Source of the DNA: Aquimonas sp964586455
Lineage (GTDB): Bacteria > Pseudomonadota > Gammaproteobacteria > Xanthomonadales > Xanthomonadaceae
Assembly (NCBI GenBank): GCA_964586455.1
Contig: CAZPHV010000007.1
Span: forward strand, 1 to 64,000
Direction of reading: 5' to 3'
Length of the DNA: 64,000 nt
In this document: positions 54,501 to 63,258 of the stretch, piece by piece
How positions within the stretch are numbered: position 1 is the first letter of the stretch
How the letters are laid out: each line of letters opens with the position of its first letter
The notes under the pieces: model-generated
Database searches by the model: none
Told to the model about the DNA's origin: nothing
Seen by the model: the letters and a program-made list of their open reading frames with translations, nothing else
Made by a program: the position numbers and the translations under genes

Positions 54501-57500
54501 CAAGGTGTAGCTCGCCGCCACGCCGACCGTGAAGTTCGCCGCGCTGGCAGTCTTGGTGATCGTCAACTGCGGCGCATTGACCGGCGTGTCGATCGTGCTG
54601 GTGCAACGCGGTGCCGCCGGGCAACCCGGGTCACCGCCGCCGCCAACGCTGGCGGTGTTCTGCACGCTCGGCGCAGCAGCGGCCGTCGGCGTCACCGGGA
54701 TCACGAAGCTGACGCTTGCAGACGGGGCCAGACCCGCGGCAATCGTGCAGCTCACCGTCTGTCCTGCAGCCGTACAGCCGCCGGGCAGCGTGCCCAGGGT
54801 CAGGCTGGCCGGGATTGCGTCGGTCACGGTCGCGACCGCGGTAGTCGGCGAGGTGCTGGTGTTGGTCACCGTCAGCGTGTAGCTGGCAGGCAGCCCCACG
54901 GTGAAGCTTGCGGCGCTGGCGGTCTTGTTGATCGACAGTTCCGGTGCGATCACCGGGTGCGTGGTGCTGCAGGGCGTGCAGACCGGGTCGGGATCGCCGC
55001 CGTTGGCAGTCACGGCTACCGAGTTCGCCACCGAGACCACGGCCATTGCATTCACGGTGGCACTGTAGGTCAGCGTGTAGCTGCCCACGCCGGTACCAGC
55101 GGGAAGGCTGCAGACGAGTGGATTGGCAGCGTTGCAGGTGAAGGGACCGGCAGTGACCGCACCCAGGCTGAGACCCGTTCCAAGGGTGTCAGTCAGCTGC
55201 AGGCTGCTGGTCAAGGGGCCGCCACTGATGTCGACCTGCACGCTGTAGCTGATAGCGCCACCGATGTTGACCGCGGTACCGCTGATAGGTGTCGAGGTCT
55301 TGCTGACCACCACTTCAGGCTGGGCCTGGATCAGGGTGCTGCCGTTGGCCGTGTTGTTGGACGTGCTGCTCTCGGGCGTACTTGTGCTGATGCTGGACGA
55401 CACAGGCACGGTGCCGGGGCCTGGCGCGGTGTACTCGAAGTTCAAGCTGAAGCCGTCACCCGGGTTGAGGCTGGTGGGCAAGCCGCTGAAGCTCACCACA
55501 CAGGTGCCCGGGTCCACGCTGAAGGTGGCGGGCGCGATGCCGGGGAAGTCGATGTTGGCCGGACAATTGCCCGGGCTGCCGATGGTGATGCTGTACACCA
55601 GACCTTCTGCGGTCGACGTCGCCGCGCCCAGATTGCTGAAACTCACCGAGCCTGAAACCGTGGAGCCGGCAACCGCGGAAGCCGGCACAGTGACCGTAGT
55701 GGCGACATCGGCCACGATGATTTCCGTGCTGCCACTCGCGCTGTTCGGCGCAATCTGCCCAGGCGCTTCATTGGTCGCGCTGATCGTGGTCTGCACCACC
55801 TGCGGTCCGCTGTTGGGCGCCGGATAATTGAACTCGAAGACAAGCTGCGAGGTAGGCTGGATGGCGGCCGGAAGCGTTGCCGGCAGGCCGGCAAAGGTCA
55901 CAACGCAGGTCGCAGGGTCATAGCTGGACACGGTGACGCCGGGCGGCAGCAGCGTGAAGTTGACGCTGGCGGGGCAGTTGCCTGGCGTGCCGATGCGGGC
56001 GGTGTAGCCCACGCCGGTCGCTTCCGTGTCGCCGGCGTTGTAGAACACCAGCGTGCCGAACACGGTCTGGCCCGGGAACGCGCTGCTGTCGACGGTCACC
56101 ACCGTGCCGACGTCCGCGCCCACCACCGGTGCCACCACCGTCACCGGCTCGGAGAAGGAAGGCGTGCGCTCCAGCGCCCACAGGTCCAGTCCTTTGGCGG
56201 TGCCGAAGTGAACATTCGCCGCATTGCTGCAGTCGTTGTTGGGGTCGGTGGTGACCTGCGGGTAGAAGCGGTAGAAGATGCCGACACCATTGAAGTTGGC
56301 ATCACTGGAGTCCACGCCCAGCAGCGAGTGGTTGGGCGATGGCTGAACCTGCAGATGGCCTGCGCCACAGATATGACCGTTGAGTTGGCCCACCGCAGTT
56401 CCGTTGCGGGTCACGTAGCCGCGGTCATCGAAGTAGACGATGGCGTCCTGCGAGCCGTTGAGCTTTTGCACGGTGGGGCCGCCGAGCGCCATGCCCTCGG
56501 TATCGATGATCGGGAAATGCACTTCACCATTGCGGCCGGCGATGCGATAGCGATAGCCGGTACCGACGGGAAACAGGGCGCCCGAGTTGTCGCGACCGTT
56601 CCACCAGACGGTGTGGGTGCCGGAGAGGGCGTTGCCCGTCAGCACCTTGTTCACCGGATTGGCGGGATCGAAATCGGTGCCGTCGCGGCTGACCACGATT
56701 TCGTACGTCAGGGTATTGATGGTGGTGAACGTGAACACGCCACCTGCACCAAGCGTGGTGGTGTCACCGCTGATCGTGCCGGTGAAAGTGACGCTGATGA
56801 GCTGCGGCACGGGCGGCACGGAAGGCAGGCCCAAGGCTCCCAGTGCGCGCTCGACTTCGGCGTCATTGGCGCCACCATCGCGCACGTCGGAAAAGAAGAT
56901 CGGGTACTGCGGCGGCTGCGCGGTGATGCCGGTATTGAGCGGCTGGATGTTGGTCGCCAGCTGATTGTCACCGCGTACGCTCTTGTACAGCGGCGCACCG
57001 CCATCGAGGAAGCCAGCGCGGTTGGCATAGAGGGCGTACGCGAACGGATCGAGGCCATTCATCCGCTGCTCGTAGCGGTAACCATCTTCGGTGATGTAGT
57101 AGAGCGTGTGGAACACGCGACCTGCGGTGCCATTGCCACCGGTGCGGCCAATCCACGCATAGGTGAACAGACGACCGTTGATGTCCTGCCGGGTGCTGGC
57201 CGATGCGCGCACCTGAACTTCCCACGCCGACACTTGAGCGGAGAGGATCCGCGGGGGGTCGCTTGCGGGTACGGCGACTTGCGACTGGGCGCCGGAGGTA
57301 GCGCCAGTGAAGCGCACGCCGTAGATGCCTGAAACCGGTGCACGGTAGGCGCAGGGCAGCCAGCCGTTTGCTGCGGTGACCGTGCCATCCGCGCTGTTCG
57401 GGCCGGCCAGTTCCGCGGCGCGGGTGGTAATGCTGCCGCGGCCGGTGCCGCCGAAGCTGCCCGCGGGCGGACTGTTGGAGGAACAGGTGAAGTCCGCGGT

Positions 57501-57857
57501 CGCCGGAATCGTCTCCAGGCCGCGCGGCCCGAAGCCCTGCGGGTTGTAGACGAACACATCGCCGCCGTTGTCGAGGTTGCGCGACCCCAGCAGGATGAAC
57601 TCGCCGGCCTGCGCGTAGACGTACAGGAACTGGCGGTTCTGGGCCACGCCTGCATAGGAGTTGTTGTTGGTTACATCCATCGGTGCGCGTGCACCCGCGG
57701 CCGGGTAGCTGGCCGGGAACAGGCTGCGGCTACCCTCGGCCAGCACCCATGCAGGTGCGGCGAGCAACAGCACAGCTGCGACGAGCGTCAGCAGGCAGCG
57801 ATCAAGCAGTGAGGCACGCAGGGTTGCGGCCCCGCGTAGCGAGCGGGTTGTGTTCAA
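51507..57857 (-). CDS. Giant exported DUF11-repeat surface protein with IPTL-CTERM-like anchor
   Basis: 2116 aa. A signal peptide ends near 'PAWVLAEGS'. Residues about 45-570 are a unique N-terminal region including an FlgD-like Ig segment ('GTHTVWWNGRDNSGALFPVG'). Then come DUF11-type beta-sandwich repeats. Seven of them (about residues 970-1850, nt 52320-54945) are nearly identical at 372 bp (one 375 bp) spacing, each starting like 'TITKTASAANFTVGVAASYT' and each with four cysteines ('GCTAAGQTVSCTIAAG' and 'GDPGCP...PRCTSTIDTPV'), so two disulfides per repeat are likely. A final DUF11 domain is followed by 'VPVDAPWALLSLMLLMLGVA' and RRRG, a good IPTL-CTERM-type sorting tail. Probably a stalk-like cell-surface protein. 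Confidence 0.87.
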   Translation of the reverse strand: MNTTRSLRGAATLRASLLDRCLLTLVAAVLLLAAPAWVLAEGSRSLFPASYPAAGARAPMDVTNNNSYAGVAQNRQFLYVYAQAGEFILLGSRNLDNGGDVFVYNPQGFGPRGLETIPATADFTCSSNSPPAGSFGGTGRGSITTRAAELAGPNSADGTVTAANGWLPCAYRAPVSGIYGVRFTGATSGAQSQVAVPASDPPRILSAQVSAWEVQVRASASTRQDINGRLFTYAWIGRTGGNGTAGRVFHTLYYITEDGYRYEQRMNGLDPFAYALYANRAGFLDGGAPLYKSVRGDNQLATNIQPLNTGITAQPPQYPIFFSDVRDGGANDAEVERALGALGLPSVPPVPQLISVTFTGTISGDTTTLGAGGVFTFTTINTLTYEIVVSRDGTDFDPANPVNKVLTGNALSGTHTVWWNGRDNSGALFPVGTGYRYRIAGRNGEVHFPIIDTEGMALGGPTVQKLNGSQDAIVYFDDRGYVTRNGTAVGQLNGHICGAGHLQVQPSPNHSLLGVDSSDANFNGVGIFYRFYPQVTTDPNNDCSNAANVHFGTAKGLDLWALERTPSFSEPVTVVAPVVGADVGTVVTVDSSAFPGQTVFGTLVFYNAGDTEATGVGYTARIGTPGNCPASVNFTLLPPGVTVSSYDPATCVVTFAGLPATLPAAIQPTSQLVFEFNYPAPNSGPQVVQTTISATNEAPGQIAPNSASGSTEIIVADVATTVTVPASAVAGSTVSGSVSFSNLGAATSTAEGLVYSITIGSPGNCPANIDFPGIAPATFSVDPGTCVVSFSGLPTSLNPGDGFSLNFEYTAPGPGTVPVSSSISTSTPESSTSNNTANGSTLIQAQPEVVVSKTSTPISGTAVNIGGAISYSVQVDISGGPLTSSLQLTDTLGTGLSLGAVTAGPFTCNAANPLVCSLPAGTGVGSYTLTYSATVNAMAVVSVANSVAVTANGGDPDPVCTPCSTTHPVIAPELSINKTASAASFTVGLPASYTLTVTNTSTSPTTAVATVTDAIPASLTLGTLPGGCTAAGQTVSCTIAAGLAPSASVSFVIPVTPTAAAAPSVQNTASVGGGGDPGCPAAPRCTSTIDTPVNAPQLTITKTASAANFTVGVAASYTLSVQNTGNAATTEVATVTDVIPTSLFTLGTMPAGCTAVGPTVSCTIAAGLVVSGSVSFVIPVTPTASATPSVQNSASVSGGGDPGCPAAPRCTSTIDTPVNAPQLTITKTASAANFTVGVAASYTLSVQNTGNAATTAVATVTDTIPASLTLGALPAGCTAAGQTVSCTIAAGLAPSASVSFVIPVTPTAAAAPSVQNTASVGGGGDPGCPAAPRCTSTIDTPVNSPELTVTKTASAANFTVGVAASYTLSVQNTGSAATTAVATVTDVIPASLTLGTLPAGCTAAGQTVSCTIAAGLAVNASVSFVIPVTPTSAAIPSVQNTASVGGGGDPGCPAAPRCTSTIDTPVNAPQLTITKTATPTGFTVGVAAIYTLNVANTGNAATTAVATVSDVVPASLTLGTLPAGCSAAGQTVTCTIAAGLAPSASVSFVIPVTPTAAAVPTVQNTASVVGGGDPGCPGLPRCTSTIDTPVDSPALTLTKTATPTSFTVGVAASYTLSVQNTGSAATTAVATVTDTVPASLTLGTMPANCSAAAQTVTCTIAAGLAPSASVNFVIPVTPTAAAVPTVQNTASVVGGGDPGCPGQPRCTSTIDTPVIAPELTITKTASAANFTVGVAASYTLSVQNTGNAATTAVATVTDTIPASLTLGALPAGCTAAGQTVSCTIAAGLAVNATVSFILPVTPTAAAIPSVQNTASVVGGGDPGCPGLPRCTSTITTPVQGPNVSLAKTANPASGSLVVVGDTITYTLQATVADAALTAPFQLTDTLGAGLLRGAITAGDFSCGAGEPLVCSLPTGTAVGSYTLSYTASVQTGATGTVGNSVAITGNGGDPDPVCSPCTTTHPLALADLQVLKTVDQMTPSFGQTINFTLQVRNNGPDAATNVLVTDALPSGYELLNTTASQGSYTAPIWTVGGLAVGQTETLVMQVRVLTGGQYRNIATVTADQFDPIDENNTDGVTPLLPSFEGPAVVPVDAPWALLSLMLLMLGVAGLQLRRRG
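52320..54945 (-). repeat. Seven tandem 372-bp intragenic repeats (124 aa each)
   Basis: Successive copies of the codons for the 'NFTVGV'-type motif begin at 54901, 54529, 54154, 53782, 53410, 53038 and 52666. Similarity is high at both DNA and protein level. Such arrays expand and contract by recombination, so the length of this protein is likely to vary between strains, and assemblies from short reads may be wrong here. Confidence 0.88.
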
Positions 57858-58248
57858 GAGCAGACTCCGATGGATGTGTGGTGCCGTTCGGTTACTCGGG
57901 GCACCCTGGACGTGGCCTTGCGAACTGCGCGCCCCCGATCGAGCACGATCCGGGCCAAGAATTGTGCCATCGATACTGATGTTGGCAAACGATTGTTAAA
58001 CGAAGAGTGGGCGTCAGAACTGGCACGAAGCTGGCGTGAGGAAGGGTGAGCCGCCGACTCGCAGCGTGATCTTCGGTGCGCATTCCCCAGCGTTTCACCG
58101 CATTTCGGGAATGCAGCCTTGCGGGCCTGCGAGCCATGAGCGCAGGTAAACCCGACACCCGCCACGCAGGCTGACGCTGAGGGTCACATGCGGTCATTCG
58201 TCTCCTCTGCGCGGGTTTCGGCGCGACAAATCCGTGCGGGCTCGGCCC
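57858..58248. other. 391-bp region upstream of the DUF11 gene, with candidate promoter
   Basis: A locally AT-richer patch. On the minus strand TTGCCA (57983-57988) and CACAAT (57961-57966) are 16 bp apart, a possible -35/-10 pair about 100 bp before the DUF11 start codon. The rest holds no recognisable gene and separates it from the EAL protein gene, which is transcribed in the same direction toward it. Confidence 0.35.
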
Positions 58249-61065
58249 TCAGCCGCGTGCCCGCAGCCAGTCCAACAAGACTTCGGCCTCCAGCGGGGGG
58301 CTGTGCAGAAAGCCCTGCAGCTGGCTGCAACCCAGCCCTGCAAGCAAGTCCTGCTGGGCACTCGTCTCGACGCCTTCGGCCAACGTGGAGAGTTCCAGCG
58401 AGCGCGCAAGCGTAAGGATGCTGCGCACGATCGCGGCAGCGCCGTGGTCCTGCGGCAGGCCGGATACAAAGCTGCGATCGACCTTGAGCTTGGTCAGCGG
58501 GAATCGGTGCAGGTAGGCCAGGCTGGACCAGCCGGTGCCGAAGTCGTCGATGCTCAGGCCCACGCCCAGTGCCGCCAGCGCCTGCAGCTGCTGAGCGCTG
58601 TGCTCGGTCTGCTCCATCAGGGTGGATTCGGTGATCTCGAGCTCCAGGCCGCTGCCCTCCAGGCCGTGCGCGCCCAGCGCTTCGCTCACTCGCGTCGGCA
58701 GGTCGCCGTGGCGGAACTGATCGGGCGAAACATTCAGGCTGACGAACAGATGGCCGAGACCTTCAGCTTCCAGCCAGGCCTTGATGCGGCAGGCTTCCTC
58801 GATCACGAAGCCGCCGATCGCGACGATCAGGCCTGATTCTTCGGCAACCGGAATGAAACGCGCGGGCGGCACATCGCCGAGCTCGGGATGCCGCCAGCGC
58901 AGCAGAACCTCCATGCCCAGTGCGCGCTGCGGGGGACGCGACTCCACGATCGGCTGCAGCACCAGGCGCAGCTGACCGCGCGCCAATGCCCTCGCCAGCT
59001 CGCGCTGCAGGCGAACCTGATAGGCCACGCGCTCGCCCATCGCAGCGTCGTAGCGCGCCATGCCGCGGGAGCTGGTGCTGGCGCTGATGGCCAGGTCCGC
59101 ACAGCGCAGCAGGGCCTCACCGCTGCGCGCATCGTCGGGGTAGCAGGCCAGGCCCGCGCGAAGCTCCAGGTCGAATTCGATGCCCACCACTTCCAGCGGC
59201 GTCTGTTGCGCCTGCTGCAGGCCGGCGCCGAGCAGGCTTAGCGCCCGGTCGGCGTTGTGATCCGGCTTCTCGACCAGCAGGGCGAAGTCGTTCTGTCCGA
59301 AATGGGCGACGCAGTGTGGGCTGCCGTCAAAGCAGGCAGACAGCCGCTCGACGACCTGGCCCAGCAAGGCATGCGCGTGCGCGGTTCCAAACGCATCGCG
59401 AAACTCGCCGAAGCGCACCACCCTCAACCTGAGTAGCGCCAGCGCTCGCTGCGGCGCGGTGTCGATCCAGGCCTGTGCGGTGAGCAGCAGTCCGCGCTCG
59501 TTCAATGCCCCGGTGATGGGGTCGTGTTCGGCGAAATAGCGGGTCTGCCGCTCGCGGCGGTGGCGCTCACCAATGTCGGTGGCGATCTGGGACACGCCGA
59601 CGCAGCGGCCGTCGCGATCGATGATCGGCGACATCGACAGCTGCACCTGCACCTCGCTGCCGTCGCGGCACAGGCGCACGGATTCGGCGCGCACCAGCGG
59701 CTCACCGGCCCGCACGCGCTGCCACAGGGCGGCGGCTTCTTCGCGCAGAGCCGACGGTGCCAGCACGCTCTCGTGGCGACCGATGGCCTCGGCTTCGCTG
59801 TACCCGAGCAGCCGTTCGGCACCCTGGTTCCAGCTGACGATATGGCCCTGCAGATCCAGTGACAGGATGGCATCGCCCGAACTGCGCACGATGGCAGCCA
59901 GCCGATCGGCCGTCTGACGCTCGCCCTCGCGTTCGGTGATGTCGAGCGCGAAGCCGCCGACCAGTCGCCGCCCGCCCTGCTCGCCCAACGGAAATTTGCA
60001 GGTCTCGAACAATCCCCGGCTGCCGTCGACGCGCAGGCCCGGTTCCAGCAGATGTTCGGGCTCACCGCCGGCATCGATGCGCCGGTTGTTCTGCAGATAG
60101 AGGGCGGCCAGGTCCGGCCCGTAGCAGTCGACCAGACGGGTCGGCAGCCGCGAGGCCCCGCGCGCAGCGAGCACGTCCGCATAGGCGGCATTGGTGGCGA
60201 GGATGTTGCCCTCGGTGTCGCTGATCCAGGCACGGCCCGGCCAGTAGTGCAGAAACGCCTGCAGCATCGATTCAGTCTGCTTGCGGTCGCTGATGTTCTC
60301 GCTGGTTACCGCCACTCCGTCACGCAGCGGAACCACCTGGTGGCGAAGCCAGCGCATCGCCGGCGGATACTCCGGCACCTCGAACTCTTCGACGAAGGGC
60401 CGCCCGCATTCCAGCACGCGCTGGCAGTGACCGATCAAGGCTTCGGTGCGGCTGCCCGGCAGGCACTCGCTCAGCGCTTGCCCAACCAGGGCACATGGAT
60501 CCTGCTGCAGCAGCTCACCACCCTTGGCATTCGCGTACTCGATGCGGAAATCGATCACTTCGCCGTCGGCATCGCGTTGCGCCGAGGTGATGTACAGCGC
60601 GCTCAGCGCACTCGCACCCGCACCCTCGAACCAGTCGTCAAGTCGCCAGCGCTCGGACTGCATCGCGCGAGCCGCAGTCAGATCGCTTTGCAGAAACATG
60701 AAACCCTGCAGCACATCGTCGGCATCGCGCAGGGGCAGCAGCCGGCTGCGCAGGGTCATCGCGCTACCATCGCGGCGTTGGGTGTCGAGCTCAACCTCGG
60801 TGGCCTGACCCTCGCGATACGCCGCACGAATCTGCGCGCGCGTGGCCTCGGCAGTTCCAGCGCCGCCCAGCATGCGCAGGGGCCGGCCGAGCACTTCTTC
60901 CCGCGGCCACCCGGTGCAGCGTTCGAAGGCTGCATTGACGTAACGCACATAGGGGCCGCCGAGGCCCTCAGCGGCCAGCTCCGCATCGGTTATGAGCACC
61001 AGCTCCTCGACATGATCGAGGCAGTGCAGGGCCCAACCGAGTTCAAGCGCGGTGTCGCGGTTCAT
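58249..61065 (-). CDS. Multi-PAS protein with degenerate GGDEF and EAL domain
   Basis: 938 aa. N-terminal PAS domains (one near residue 15 with 'RYVNAAFERCTGWPREEVLG', another with 'ILSLDLQGHIVSWNQGAERL') sense unknown signals. The GGDEF region around 'HFGQNDFALLVEKP' has lost the GGDEF signature, so diguanylate cyclase activity is unlikely. The C-terminal EAL domain keeps 'MEVLLRWRHPELGDVPPARF' (EVL in place of EAL), 'LELEITESTLM', 'SIDDFGTGWSSLAYLHRFPL', 'LKVDRSFV' and 'LAEGVET'. The metal- and substrate-binding Glu/Asp/Lys residues look present, so cyclic-di-GMP hydrolysis is plausible. No membrane segment is visible, so it is probably cytoplasmic. Confidence 0.9.
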   Translation of the reverse strand: MNRDTALELGWALHCLDHVEELVLITDAELAAEGLGGPYVRYVNAAFERCTGWPREEVLGRPLRMLGGAGTAEATRAQIRAAYREGQATEVELDTQRRDGSAMTLRSRLLPLRDADDVLQGFMFLQSDLTAARAMQSERWRLDDWFEGAGASALSALYITSAQRDADGEVIDFRIEYANAKGGELLQQDPCALVGQALSECLPGSRTEALIGHCQRVLECGRPFVEEFEVPEYPPAMRWLRHQVVPLRDGVAVTSENISDRKQTESMLQAFLHYWPGRAWISDTEGNILATNAAYADVLAARGASRLPTRLVDCYGPDLAALYLQNNRRIDAGGEPEHLLEPGLRVDGSRGLFETCKFPLGEQGGRRLVGGFALDITEREGERQTADRLAAIVRSSGDAILSLDLQGHIVSWNQGAERLLGYSEAEAIGRHESVLAPSALREEAAALWQRVRAGEPLVRAESVRLCRDGSEVQVQLSMSPIIDRDGRCVGVSQIATDIGERHRRERQTRYFAEHDPITGALNERGLLLTAQAWIDTAPQRALALLRLRVVRFGEFRDAFGTAHAHALLGQVVERLSACFDGSPHCVAHFGQNDFALLVEKPDHNADRALSLLGAGLQQAQQTPLEVVGIEFDLELRAGLACYPDDARSGEALLRCADLAISASTSSRGMARYDAAMGERVAYQVRLQRELARALARGQLRLVLQPIVESRPPQRALGMEVLLRWRHPELGDVPPARFIPVAEESGLIVAIGGFVIEEACRIKAWLEAEGLGHLFVSLNVSPDQFRHGDLPTRVSEALGAHGLEGSGLELEITESTLMEQTEHSAQQLQALAALGVGLSIDDFGTGWSSLAYLHRFPLTKLKVDRSFVSGLPQDHGAAAIVRSILTLARSLELSTLAEGVETSAQQDLLAGLGCSQLQGFLHSPPLEAEVLLDWLRARG

Positions 61066-61938
61066 GAGCCTCCCGAATGCCCGCCCCTACCCGCGCGGAC
61101 AATCGCTGGGCAGGCGGTCAGCATGCATATCGTGTGCCGGCAGGCTGCGGTAAGGGCGACGGGATTCTCCATCGAAGCCCATCTGCGGCGCCGTCCATGC
61201 CCCACCGCATCGCGACTGCCTTGGATCGCCCCAACTGCCAGGCACAACCCCACCGCCTCTATCTGGCCACGCTCGCCGGCAGCAAGTAGAGCGCCCATAG
61301 CGTGGGCCCTGGCCCACCGCAAGCCCGACCCTCGCTACGGCCATGCAAGCCGTCGCCCTCAAAAGTTGCGATGCTTACGCCCGGCGGTTGTATTGATGAA
61401 TGCGAATCAGATCTTGGGCGAGCGAGGCCGCACCAAAAGAGGCGAAGGGCGGCCGCTGAGGCACGAAGTCACCAAGACAGGCAGGAAGATTCACCCGCAC
61501 GAACCGCGATAGAACCGACTTTCCGTCGGTGCGCCGGGAGCGGCGTGGCGTCGCGTCGGTGGATTGGTCGATGCCGTTACCGCTCGGCTGCGTAGCTCGG
61601 CGCGGATAGCGTCGCGACACACGCAAGAAGTCTGACAGCGGGCAGCCCGAAAGCTCGAAGCCCGGCACAAGACCGGGCTTCGTGATGTGGCTTGGAGCAG
61701 GCAGTGGATCAGAAGTCCACAGCACCTCCATCACCGCTGAGACCGTGCTCACCGCCGGCCGGGTCGCCTCTCTTCGGCAACCACCTTCCGCAACCCGGCT
61801 CGGGATCACGGAGGGCTGTTCAGCCGCCATGGTGACGATCTCGCGCAGCGGGCATTCATCGCGCGAATGAGGATCACGCTGCCGGCGTTCTGCTATTCGC
61901 TGATGCCCTACAGGGCACGGCGTTGGACGAAGCGCGCC
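61066..61938. other. 873-bp gap with one palindrome and one hairpin
   Basis: Contains a palindrome of the GGCCCACC family at 61296-61318 and an inverted repeat GAAGCCCGG-CACAAGA-CCGGGCTTC at 61657-61681 (terminator-like stem without a T tract). A 151-codon minus-strand frame at 61375-61830 has no recognised domain and is not called. Confidence 0.5.
61296..61318. repeat. Third copy of the 30766/30950 palindrome end
   Basis: CATAGCGTGGGCC followed by CTGGCCCACC, differing by one base from the 30766-30788 sequence. The flanking sequence also matches the left copy (CCGCAAGCC against CCGTGAGCC). Confidence 0.8.
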
Positions 61939-63258
61939 TCAGCGCCAGCTCTGCCGCAGCCGCACCCAGGCCCGTAGCATCACCAGCGTGCCCAGTACCC
62001 ACTGCACGAGCAACACCAACCACACCAGACCCGGCACCTCACGCCATTGCGGCGCTTCCGAGGGGCCGGAAAACCCCGGTGCCGGCGGCTGGCTCAGGTT
62101 GTAGAGCAGGGCCGCCTCGCCCAGCAACGGCGCATCGGCGGCATCCGATAGCAGACGGGGCAGCAGCAGTCGACCGTTCGGTAGGGGAACACTGGCCGCG
62201 ATCGCCTGCAGCGCCACGGCGCGCGCTTCGCGCTGATCGCCGAGGCTGCGTGCCGCGCCCAAGCCGAACGCTGTGGCCGAGGTGCCGAAGCCGGCCAGTA
62301 CCGGCCCGGAGTCGACATCCATATAGAAGCCATCGCCGCGGCCGTGCTCGAACTCGCGCCAACCGCTCAGCCAGAACCCCTGCGACCAGAAATGCTGGCG
62401 ATGCTGCGCCGCCCAGGCGCGTGCCGCCTGCGGCCACACGAAGGGCGCGTGGTGCAGCAGCCAGGCATTGGCGCAACCGCGAACCTCGGTCGGCTCATCG
62501 CCAAACCACGCATACGGCGGCAGCGCGAACTGCGGCGCCATCGCATCCACAAAACCGCGCAGGCCCTGTGCAGCGAGCGCGCTGTGGTCCGTGCCCAGCA
62601 CCGCATCAGCACGCAGAATCGCATGCCATGCCGCAGCCACATCGGCCGGAAACGTCTGCTCGGGATAGTCCGCCAGCAGACCCGTCGCCGAGCCGGCCAG
62701 CTCCTGCGCCAGCGCCTGCACCTGCTGCAGCAACAGCGCACGATGCGGGCTCTCGTTGGTCAGCCTCAACTGCGTCGCCAGGCCGTCAATCAGTAGCATC
62801 CGGTAGAACACATTCTCACGGCTCAGATAGTGCTCAGCGCCCCAGTGCTGCTGCACCCAGCTCGCCTGTACGGGGTCGGCCAGCAAGTCGGCCGAAGCAT
62901 CGATCGCCGCGCGCGCATACAGCGCCGGCCGCTCACCCTGCGGCGCCCGCAGCCAGGCCTGATCCAGATTCTCGGTAGCGCGCAGAAAGAACACCGTTCC
63001 AAACAGCGGCCACTCGGTGCCGGCGATGTCATGCATCGACAGCCGCGCCGCCGCACCGCTGGCGATGCGCTCGCGCGTCCAATCCGCATACACCGGCGCA
63101 AGCGCACGATGCCAACGCCAGGCCTGCGCCGCGGGTTCCGGCCCGCCGAGTTTCCGATCGAGCAGCGCTCGCGCCAATTCGAAGCCCGGCCACAGCAGCA
63201 GGCAGAGGCTGATGGTGGCAAGTGCCAGGGCGTAGAGGCTCAGCAGAGTGCGGCGCAT
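61939..63258 (-). CDS. Membrane-anchored alpha-helical protein of unknown function
   Basis: 439 aa from the ATG at 63258, chosen because it begins a hydrophobic N-terminal anchor ('TLLSLYALALATISLCLLLW'); the frame upstream to 63327 has no protein character. A second hydrophobic segment near the C-terminus ('VPGLVWLVLLVQWVLGTLVM') is followed by Arg-rich residues, so the chain probably spans the membrane twice. The middle is helical with Trp/Tyr/His-rich turns ('HYLSRENVFYRMLLIDGLAT', 'GFYMDVDSGPVLAGFGTSAT'), somewhat like an (alpha/alpha) toroid of the linalool dehydratase/isomerase or glycosidase-like type. That resemblance is only by eye and no activity is claimed. Confidence 0.7.
   Translation of the reverse strand: MRRTLLSLYALALATISLCLLLWPGFELARALLDRKLGGPEPAAQAWRWHRALAPVYADWTRERIASGAAARLSMHDIAGTEWPLFGTVFFLRATENLDQAWLRAPQGERPALYARAAIDASADLLADPVQASWVQQHWGAEHYLSRENVFYRMLLIDGLATQLRLTNESPHRALLLQQVQALAQELAGSATGLLADYPEQTFPADVAAAWHAILRADAVLGTDHSALAAQGLRGFVDAMAPQFALPPYAWFGDEPTEVRGCANAWLLHHAPFVWPQAARAWAAQHRQHFWSQGFWLSGWREFEHGRGDGFYMDVDSGPVLAGFGTSATAFGLGAARSLGDQREARAVALQAIAASVPLPNGRLLLPRLLSDAADAPLLGEAALLYNLSQPPAPGFSGPSEAPQWREVPGLVWLVLLVQWVLGTLVMLRAWVRLRQSWR

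Noticed and set aside
52267..54882. Series of 117-126 codon plus-strand frames with Val/Ala-rich peptides
   Set aside because: Exact antisense of the seven DUF11 repeats, which explains their regular spacing.
61375..61830. 151-codon minus-strand frame in the 61-kb gap
   Set aside because: No start site, no domain, and it includes a hairpin; not enough to support a gene.
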